DNA from: Hydrogenophaga sp. NFH-34
GTDB lineage: Bacteria; Pseudomonadota; Gammaproteobacteria; Burkholderiales; Burkholderiaceae_C
NCBI RefSeq assembly: GCF_021401345.1
Contig: NZ_JACBGE010000022.1
Location: 1-64,000, forward strand
DNA: 64,000 nucleotides
Direction: 5' to 3'
The translations under genes and the position numbers were made by a program. The notes beneath the pieces were generated by a model. That model saw only the letters and a list, made by a program, of their open reading frames with translations. It did not search any database and was not told the DNA's origin. Of this stretch, positions 56,401 through 64,000 are shown in pieces; the stretch's first letter is position 1; each line of letters begins with the position of its first letter.

Positions 56401-56970
56401 GTTCTCGCGCGTGTCGGCCAGCCGGTTGCCGGTTTCGCGCCGGCGCTCCTTGTATTTGGAGACGCCGGCGGCTTCTTCGAGGAACAGGCGCAGTTCCTCG
56501 GGCTTGGATTCGATGATCCGGCTGATCGTGCCCTGACCGATGATGGCGTAAGCGCGCGGGCCCAGACCGGTGCCCAGGAACACGTCCTGCACGTCGCGGC
56601 GGCGCACCGGCTGGTTGTTGATGTAGTAGCTGCTGGTGCCGTCGCGCGTGAGCACACGGCGCACGGCGATTTCGGTGAACTGGCCCCATTGGCCGCCGGC
56701 ACGGTGGTCGCTGTTGTCGAACACCAGTTCGACGCTGGAGCGGCTGGCCGGTTTGCGGTTGTTCGTGCCGTTGAAGATCACGTCCTGCATGGACTCGCCA
56801 CGCAGCTCCGACGCCTTGGACTCGCCCAGCACCCAGCGCACGGCGTCCATGATGTTGGACTTGCCGCAGCCGTTGGGGCCGACCACCCCGACCAGTTGCC
56901 CGGGCAACAGGAAGTTGGTGGGTTCGGCAAAGGACTTGAAGCCCGAGAGCTTGATCGATGACAGTCGCAC
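53431..56970 (-). CDS. smc: chromosome segregation ATPase SMC
   Basis: Start GTG at 56970 gives 1179 residues. Walker A is GVVGPNGCGKSNIMDAV at about 27-43. Long heptad coiled coils at roughly 170-500 and 670-1020 flank a hinge with the ESGWENALEAALRERL segment. The ABC signature LLSGGEKALTAIALVFA and Walker B PFCLLDEVDAPLDDAN are near the C-terminus. SMC compacts and segregates the chromosome with ScpAB. The complementary strand is open over almost the same length, a GC-bias artefact. Confidence 0.96.
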   Translation of the reverse strand: MRLSSIKLSGFKSFAEPTNFLLPGQLVGVVGPNGCGKSNIMDAVRWVLGESKASELRGESMQDVIFNGTNNRKPASRSSVELVFDNSDHRAGGQWGQFTEIAVRRVLTRDGTSSYYINNQPVRRRDVQDVFLGTGLGPRAYAIIGQGTISRIIESKPEELRLFLEEAAGVSKYKERRRETGNRLADTRENLTRVEDILRELGANLDKLEKQAEVAARYNELTASATLKQHQLWFLKRAEAEADQARIKTDAAQAVNDLESRTADLRRVESELETIRQAHYEAGDQVNQAQGKLYEASAEVGKLEAEIRFVVEGRQRVEQRLAQLKEQITGWATRREDAAVELEQLAEALIDAEEKTTILAAQGEEQTGTLPALEDALRQAQNRANEQRASVAQVQQQIQVLAAEQRSIEEQSRQLNQRRERLLADRNALAAPDEARLQDMQGQFDAANEAAELAEAVLHELQDSVPQLDEQRRAAQQAVNSESARQADLSARLEALKALQEKVRTDGKLQPWLAQHGLDSLQGLWSRLHIESGWENALEAALRERLSALEVSRLDMVRGFLGHQGTGAPPAKLAFYSPVPAGAATAPVAVGGAKPLADWLRLHDTGLQALLADWLHGCLTAPTLEEALALRAQLQPGQTVYVPSGHAVSAHSVSFYAPDSEQAGLLARAQEIENLDKQLKAQVLIAEQSRTALVRAEAAYSDASQRLVAARRDSGEARGRAHELQVELLRLTQQAEQTRARSEQIGADLAEVDGQLDELQERRVTAEARFEELDMQLADSQERHAQLDDHVIEAERKLHMAREQQRALERQGQEATFAMRSLQARQAELRRSLDTADGQEKALADEQQRAADELTRLTDASAQAGLQSALDMKLEREQALAALRSQYDDLTAKLRASDEHRLKLERELDPLRQRITDFQLKEQAARLGVEQYSQQLAEAQADLAALAQSITEGNVRIAGMQGDIDRLHREIQALGAVNLAALDELTAARERKTFLDAQSADLLEAITTLEDAIKKIDGETRELLGNTFNTVNEHFGRMFPELFGGGNAKLVMTGEEILDAGVQVMAQPPGKKNQTIHLLSGGEKALTAIALVFAIFQLNPAPFCLLDEVDAPLDDANTERYARLVSSMSRKGTQFLFISHNKIAMEMAEQLIGVTMQEQGVSRIVAVDMESAAGMLETA

Positions 56971-57092
56971 GAGGAACCCTGAATCGCCACGCCGGGCAGA
57001 ACACCCTTGATTTCGTTGAATCTTTCGCCGCCGTGGCCGCCCGAACCGGCCGCCACGGCGAGACTGGATGTTAACTGAGCGACCCGCCCGGC

Positions 57093-58916
57093 TCAGCGGC
57101 GGTACAGGCTTTCGAGCGCATCGCGGAAATGTGTCGCCAGGTTGTTGCGTTTGAGTTTCAGCGTCGGCGTGAGCAGGGTGTTTTCAGGCGTCCACGGCGC
57201 CAGCACCGGCCAGACGGCACGCGGCTGGGCGTAGTGCGGAAAGTCGCGCGTGGCGGCGCGCAGCCGTTGCAGCAGCGCCTCGCGCACCGCTGGCTGCGCC
57301 AGCGTCGTTTCGTCGGCCGTCCAGCCCGAGCGAGCGGCCAGCGCCCGCCAGGCATCCGGCTCCAGCACCACGAAGGCAGCGATGAACGGGCGCCCCTCGC
57401 CCGTCACCCAGGCCTGGGCGAACAGGCTGTCGGCCAGGATCGCCAGCTCCAGATCGGCCGGCGAAACCTTTTCCCCGGTGGAGGTGACGATGATTTCCTT
57501 GAGACGCCCCTGGATGCGCAGCCGCCCGTCCTCGAACACGCCCTGGTCGCCGGTGGCGTACCAGCCATCGGCCGACAGCACCCTGGCCGTGTCTTCGGGC
57601 CGCTTCAAGTAGCCGCGCATCACGCTGGGGCCGCGAATCTGGATCTCGGCGTTCTCGCCGAGGCGGATTTCCATGCCCTGGAGCGGACGGCCCACGGTCT
57701 GTGGGTCGTTGTCGTGTTCGCCGTTGGCCGCCGCCACCGGTGAGGTTTCGGTCAGGCCATAGCCCTGCACCACCTGCAGGCCCAGCCCCAGAAAACACCG
57801 CGCCATGGCCGCCGAAAGCGGCGCGCCCCCGCTGATGGCCAGCCGGATGCGGCCCCCGAACTGCGCCAGCAGCGGACGGGCCACCAGGCGCTCCAGCAAC
57901 GGCCAGACGAGCGCGTCGCGCCAGGCGCCGACGGCCGCGTCCTGCGCCGTCAACGGCAGCCCCTGGCGCCGGCGGAAGCGCCGCCAGCCCACCGACTGGG
58001 CGGTCTCGAACAGGAAACCGCGCAGCGCCGAGCCGGCCAGCGCCTGCTGGATGCGCCCGTAAACCCGTTCGTAGATGCGAGGCACCGAAATCAGCACCGT
58101 GGGCTGCTGGCTGCGCAGGTCTTCCGCCAGCAGCGCCACCGAGCGGGCATAGGCCACGCAGGCACCGGCCGCCATCGGCAGGTAATAGCCGGCGGTGCGC
58201 TCCAGCGTGTGCGAGAGCGGCAGAAACGACAGGAAACGGTCTGACGGCCCGGCGGGCACGCGGTCGAGTGTGGCCTGCACATTGGCCACCACGTTGCGGT
58301 GCGTCAGCATCACGCCCTTGGGTTTGCCGGTGGTGCCCGAGGTGTAGACCACCGCAGCCAGGTCGTCGGCGGCCGGCGCGTGCACCGAAGTGGCCGGCGC
58401 CGCAGCGGCGCCGGCCTGCAGCCAGTCGGCCAGGGCCACCACCCGCGCGTCCGCAGCGGGCAGATCGCCCGGCTGGCCCTGGCGCAGCACCACGCGGCCC
58501 AGCGCCGGCATGTCGACGCCCGTGCCCTGGATCGCCTTCCACTGCGCCGGCTGGTTGACGATCAGGCAGGCCGCCTCGCAGTCCGCCAGGATATAGGCGA
58601 TGCTGCCCGGGTTGTCCAGGTCGTGCAGCGGCACCGGCACACAGCCCAGCGCCAGCACGGCCTGGTCCATGCACACCGCGTCCAGCCCGTTGGGCAGCAG
58701 AATGGCGACGCGCGCGCCGGCCGGCAGGGCCTGGACGGCCAGCGCCGCCTGCCACCGGGCGATGCGCTGGCCGGCCTCGGCCCAGGTGGTGGACACCCAT
58801 TGGTCGGACCGGGGGTCGAACTCGCGGTAGGCCTCGCCATCGGGCGTTTCGGCCACGCGCCAGGCCAGCAATTGCGGCAGGGTCTGCACCTGCGGCAGGG
58901 AAGAAGATGGGTTCAT
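57093..58916 (-). CDS. AMP-dependent long-chain acyl-CoA synthetase/ligase
   Basis: ATG at 58916 gives 607 residues. The adenylate-forming motifs are VVYTSGTTGKPKGVMLTHRN at about 182-201, GYGLTETSPV at about 395, YATGDQGVFEDGRLRIQGRL (the hinge region) and IVTSTGEKVSPADLE. The C-terminal lysine region is PTLKLKRNNL. This is the FAA1-like long-chain fatty-acid CoA ligase branch, joined to the inner membrane peripherally. It is divergent from dapC across 223 bp, and a weak stem (57029-57060) follows its stop. Confidence 0.92.
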   Translation of the reverse strand: MNPSSSLPQVQTLPQLLAWRVAETPDGEAYREFDPRSDQWVSTTWAEAGQRIARWQAALAVQALPAGARVAILLPNGLDAVCMDQAVLALGCVPVPLHDLDNPGSIAYILADCEAACLIVNQPAQWKAIQGTGVDMPALGRVVLRQGQPGDLPAADARVVALADWLQAGAAAAPATSVHAPAADDLAAVVYTSGTTGKPKGVMLTHRNVVANVQATLDRVPAGPSDRFLSFLPLSHTLERTAGYYLPMAAGACVAYARSVALLAEDLRSQQPTVLISVPRIYERVYGRIQQALAGSALRGFLFETAQSVGWRRFRRRQGLPLTAQDAAVGAWRDALVWPLLERLVARPLLAQFGGRIRLAISGGAPLSAAMARCFLGLGLQVVQGYGLTETSPVAAANGEHDNDPQTVGRPLQGMEIRLGENAEIQIRGPSVMRGYLKRPEDTARVLSADGWYATGDQGVFEDGRLRIQGRLKEIIVTSTGEKVSPADLELAILADSLFAQAWVTGEGRPFIAAFVVLEPDAWRALAARSGWTADETTLAQPAVREALLQRLRAATRDFPHYAQPRAVWPVLAPWTPENTLLTPTLKLKRNNLATHFRDALESLYRR

Positions 58917-59123
58917 GACCAGCGGGGCCGGGGCGCGCGGGTTGAAAACCTGGGCGGGCCACCGACTGAAAACAAAGGACGCACAACGTGCCGGGGCCAC
59001 AACGCCCCCCGGCGCGCGCTTCGATGCTTGTCTCCTGCGGCCGGCTCGGAGCCCGGCCAGCGTCTTGGCCGGCTATTGTGCCCGGACGGGTGCTGTCACC
59101 TCGCCGGGACGGGTTGGCCATCC

Positions 59124-59139
59124 CGGATAATCGGCCGCC
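59124..59139 (+). promoter_or_regulatory. start-proximal -10 box of dapC
   Basis: GATAAT (59126-59131) within CGGATAATCGGCCGCC ends 8 bp before the dapC ATG at 59140 and no ribosome site lies between. It has the same geometry as the yciB and map starts. The remaining ~200 bp back to 58917 is GC-rich, with no other feature that I can identify. Confidence 0.4.
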
Positions 59140-60363
59140 ATGAATCCCCTGCTCTCCCGCCTGCAGCCCTACCCTTTTGAACGGCTACGCCGGCTGTTCG
59201 CCGACGTCACGCCCAGCCCGGCGCACCGCGCCATCAGCCTGGGCATCGGCGAACCCAAACACGCCACCCCGCAGATGCTCAAGGACGCGCTCGCCGCATC
59301 GCTGGACACCGGGCTGACCGGCTACCCGGCCACGGCGGGCGAGCCGGGCCTGCGTGAAGCCTGCGCCGGCTGGCTGCAGCGCCGGTACGGCGTGAGCGTC
59401 CATCCGGGCACCCAGGTCCTGCCTGTGAACGGTTCGCGCGAGGCGCTGTTCGCGTTCGCGCAGACGGTGCTCGACCCGTCCAAGCCCGGCGCCACCCTGG
59501 CCTTTCCGAACCCCTTCTATCAAATCTACGAAGGGGCGGCGTTGCTCGGCGGCGCCGAGCCCTACTACGTGCCCAGCGTGCCGGCGCGCAATTTTGCGGC
59601 GGACTGGGCCAGCGTGCCGGAAGCGGTCTGGCAGCGCACGCAGATGATCTATGTGTGCTCACCGGGCAACCCCACCGGCGCCGTGATGCCCTTGTCCGAG
59701 TGGGAAACGCTGTTTGCGCTGAGCGACCGGTACGGCTTCGTCATCGCCTCCGACGAGTGCTACAGCGAGATCTACTTCCGCGATGAGCCGCCGCTGGGCG
59801 GCCTGGAAGCTGCGGTTCGCCTCGGACGCCACGATTTCCGCAACCTGGTGATGTTCACCAGCCTGTCCAAACGCAGCAATGTGCCGGGCCTGCGCAGCGG
59901 CTTCGTGGCCGGCGACGCGGCGCTGATCAAGGCCTTCCTGCTCTACCGCACCTACCACGGCGGCGCCATGAGCCCGGCCGTGCAGGCCGCCAGCGTCGCC
60001 GCCTGGGGCGACGAGGCGCACGTGATCGACAACCGGCGACAGTACCGCGAGAAGTTCGCCGCCGTCACCCCGCTGCTCGCCGAGGTGCTCGACGTGGCGC
60101 TGCCCGACGCGGCCTTCTACCTGTGGGCCGGCGTGCCGGCCGGTTTCGCGGGCCGCCTTCCGGGGCTCAGCGCCGACGAGGTCTTCGCCCGCGAGCTGCT
60201 GGCTCAATACAATGTGACGGTTCTGCCCGGCAGCTATCTGGCGCGCGAAGCCGGCGGCACCAACCCGGGCGCGGGCCGGGTGCGCATGGCCCTGGTGGCC
60301 GAGCCGGCCGAATGCTTGGAAGCGGCGCACCGCATCGTCGACTTCTGCCGCGCCCACGCCTGA
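59140..60363 (+). CDS. dapC: succinyldiaminopimelate transaminase DapC
   Basis: 407-residue fold-type I PLP aminotransferase of the DapC branch: [20 protein letters not shown] at the start, [49 protein letters not shown] and the Schiff-base lysine in [20 protein letters not shown]. It converts N-succinyl-2-amino-6-ketopimelate to N-succinyl-LL-DAP for lysine and peptidoglycan. It is first in dapC-dapD-pilU-dapE, and the neighbours confirm the specificity. Confidence 0.94.
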   Translation: MNPLLSRLQPYPFERLRRLFADVTPSPAHRAISLGIGEPKHATPQMLKDALAASLDTGLTGYPATAGEPGLREACAGWLQRRYGVSVHPGTQVLPVNGSREALFAFAQTVLDPSKPGATLAFPNPFYQIYEGAALLGGAEPYYVPSVPARNFAADWASVPEAVWQRTQMIYVCSPGNPTGAVMPLSEWETLFALSDRYGFVIASDECYSEIYFRDEPPLGGLEAAVRLGRHDFRNLVMFTSLSKRSNVPGLRSGFVAGDAALIKAFLLYRTYHGGAMSPAVQAASVAAWGDEAHVIDNRRQYREKFAAVTPLLAEVLDVALPDAAFYLWAGVPAGFAGRLPGLSADEVFARELLAQYNVTVLPGSYLAREAGGTNPGAGRVRMALVAEPAECLEAAHRIVDFCRAHA

Positions 60364-60424
60364 GGCGCCACCGCTCCCCTTTTTCTTTGACCCCCTGACT
60401 TTCCGACTCTTCGAGCCAAGCGAC

Positions 60425-61258
60425 ATGACGCAACAACTGCAAACCCTGATCGACAACGCCTGGGACAACCGTGCCGAACTCAACCCCGCCTCCGCCCCCA
60501 AGGAGGTGCTGGACGCGGTCGAACACGTGATCGCCGAACTCGATACCGGCCGCCTGCGCGTGGCCACCCGCGAAGGCGTCGGCCAGTGGACGGTGCACCA
60601 GTGGATCAAGAAGGCGGTGCTGCTGTCGTTCCGGCTGAAGGACAACGCCGTCGTCAAGGCCGGTGGCCTGTCCTTCTTCGACAAGGTCGACACCAAATTC
60701 TCCGACCTGTCCGAAGCCGAGCTCAAGACCGCCGGCGTGCGCGTGGTGCCGCCCGCCGTGGCGCGCCGCGGCAGCTTCGTCGCCAAGGGCGCGATCCTGA
60801 TGCCCAGCTACGTGAACATCGGCGCCTACGTGGACGAGGGCACCATGGTCGACACCTGGGCCACCGTGGGTTCCTGCGCGCAGGTCGGCAAGAACGTGCA
60901 CCTCTCGGGCGGCGTGGGCCTGGGCGGCGTGCTCGAACCCCTGCAGGCCAACCCGACCATCATCGAAGACAACTGCTTCATCGGCGCCCGCTCCGAAGTG
61001 GTCGAAGGCGTGATCGTCGAAGAATACTCCGTGCTGGGCATGGGCGTGTACATCGGCCAGAGCACCCCCATCTTCAACCGCGACACCGGCGAGATCAGCT
61101 ACGGTCGCGTGCCCTCGGGCTCGGTGGTCATCAGCGGCAACCTGCCCAAGAAGACCAAGTCGGGCCAGGACTACAGCACCTACGCCGCCATCATCGTGAA
61201 GACGGTGGACGCGCAGACCCGTTCCAAGACGAGCCTGAACGACCTGCTGCGCGACTGA
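60425..61258 (+). CDS. dapD: tetrahydrodipicolinate N-succinyltransferase DapD
   Basis: 277 residues with a left-handed beta-helix of hexapeptide repeats ([40 protein letters not shown]) and the conserved start [16 protein letters not shown]. It transfers succinyl from succinyl-CoA to tetrahydrodipicolinate, the step before DapC. It lies 61 bp after dapC and 64 bp before pilU. Length and sequence match proteobacterial DapD. Confidence 0.97.
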   Translation: MTQQLQTLIDNAWDNRAELNPASAPKEVLDAVEHVIAELDTGRLRVATREGVGQWTVHQWIKKAVLLSFRLKDNAVVKAGGLSFFDKVDTKFSDLSEAELKTAGVRVVPPAVARRGSFVAKGAILMPSYVNIGAYVDEGTMVDTWATVGSCAQVGKNVHLSGGVGLGGVLEPLQANPTIIEDNCFIGARSEVVEGVIVEEYSVLGMGVYIGQSTPIFNRDTGEISYGRVPSGSVVISGNLPKKTKSGQDYSTYAAIIVKTVDAQTRSKTSLNDLLRD

Positions 61259-61322
61259 GCGCCGCACGCCCCTGGATCGGTTTGAACGGCCCCCTTGAAT
61301 CCCTCTGACGGAAGGAACCGGT

Positions 61323-63655
<2,333 letters not shown>

Positions 63656-63672
63656 CACCCGGCCCCACCCAC

Positions 63673-64000
63673 ATGACCCTGCAGGACCTGCTGGCGGGCG
63701 CCACCGCCCGCCTCGACGCCGCCGCCCTGGCCTATGGCCACGGCACCACCAACGCCCACGATGAAGCCGCCTGGCTCGTGCTGTGGCAGCTCGGCCTGCC
63801 GCTGGACAGCGACCTCGGCACCCTGGCCACCCGCCCCGTGACCGAAGCCGAGGCGCAGGCGGCCAATGCCTTGATTCAACGCCGCATCGCCACCCGCCAG
63901 CCCGCGGCCTACCTCACCCGCGAAGCCTGGCTGCAGGGCGTGCCGTTCTACGTGGACGAGCGCAGCATCGTGCCGCGCAGCTTCATCGCCGAACTGATCG
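63673..64000 (+). CDS. prmB: ribosomal protein L3 N5-glutamine methyltransferase PrmB (5' part)
   Basis: ATG at 63673, 17 bp after dapE, opens a frame running off the window after 109 codons. The visible N-domain has LQDLLAGATARLDAAALAYG, HDEAAWLVLWQLGLPLD and the diagnostic YLTREAWLQGVPFYVDERSI followed by VPRSFIAELI. PrmB methylates a glutamine of ribosomal protein L3. The catalytic NPPY motif and SAM site would lie beyond the end. Confidence 0.92.
   Translation, partial: MTLQDLLAGATARLDAAALAYGHGTTNAHDEAAWLVLWQLGLPLDSDLGTLATRPVTEAEAQAANALIQRRIATRQPAAYLTREAWLQGVPFYVDERSIVPRSFIAELI

Overview
The window looks like the chromosome of a betaproteobacterium of the order Burkholderiales, most likely Comamonadaceae (Hydrogenophaga/Acidovorax-like). 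I base this on very high GC in the core genes, the gene orders smc-zipA-ligA, mltG-tmk-holB-pilZ-tatD and dapC-dapD-pilU-dapE-prmB, a thioesterase-acetyltransferase fusion, and a tripartite tricarboxylate permease. These assignments come from reading proteins and motifs by eye; no database search was possible.

Positions 1-4450 are an accessory island with visibly lower GC and little resemblance to the rest. It has two parts. Positions 1-2345 carry a candidate anti-phage signalling locus. A divergent promoter, with a TGATCA-AAA-TGATCA operator candidate in its spacer, separates a WYL-domain (CapW-like) regulator on the + strand from a - strand operon. That operon encodes a 57-residue basic protein, a 105-residue protein with two membrane segments, and a CD-NTase (cGAS/DncV-like nucleotidyltransferase). 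The nucleotidyltransferase frame is stopped by a TAA, and the same frame then stays open to the window edge. Positions 2346-4450 look like a decayed fragment of a phage satellite. They hold a homologue of the DUF3653/VC1465 (XafT) Xer-activation family, several small orphan ORFs, perfect hairpins, short repeats, and a second broken copy of the 5' end of the xafT-like gene beside the tct terminator.

From 4465 onward the region is ordinary core genome. In order: tctBA (no tctC); the mltG-tmk-holB-pilZ-tatD-ankyrin cluster; ygfZ and an NRDE protein; the thioesterase-GNAT fusion; a DUF922 protease; an esterase; an iron alcohol dehydrogenase; a lipoprotein; a TerB-like protein; yciB-bolA-parvulin; a class III aminotransferase; a DUF1624 protein with a hydrolase; rlhA; a GFA protein; and an unknown gene followed by rsgA.

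Positions 28122-32846 form an iron region: hemerythrin, efeO, efeB and efeU (FTR1). A Fur-box match and two TTGA-N6-TCAA (FNR/FixK/Dnr-type) sites suggest joint iron and oxygen/NO control. Next come DUF808, a PhyH dioxygenase, DUF2164, purL, map-glnD, an RND efflux operon (outer-membrane lipoprotein, adaptor, permease), def, a c-type cytochrome, ligA-zipA-smc, an acyl-CoA synthetase, and finally the lysine/DAP cluster with pilU inside it and prmB cut by the window end. I saw no tRNA, rRNA, CRISPR array or complete insertion sequence.
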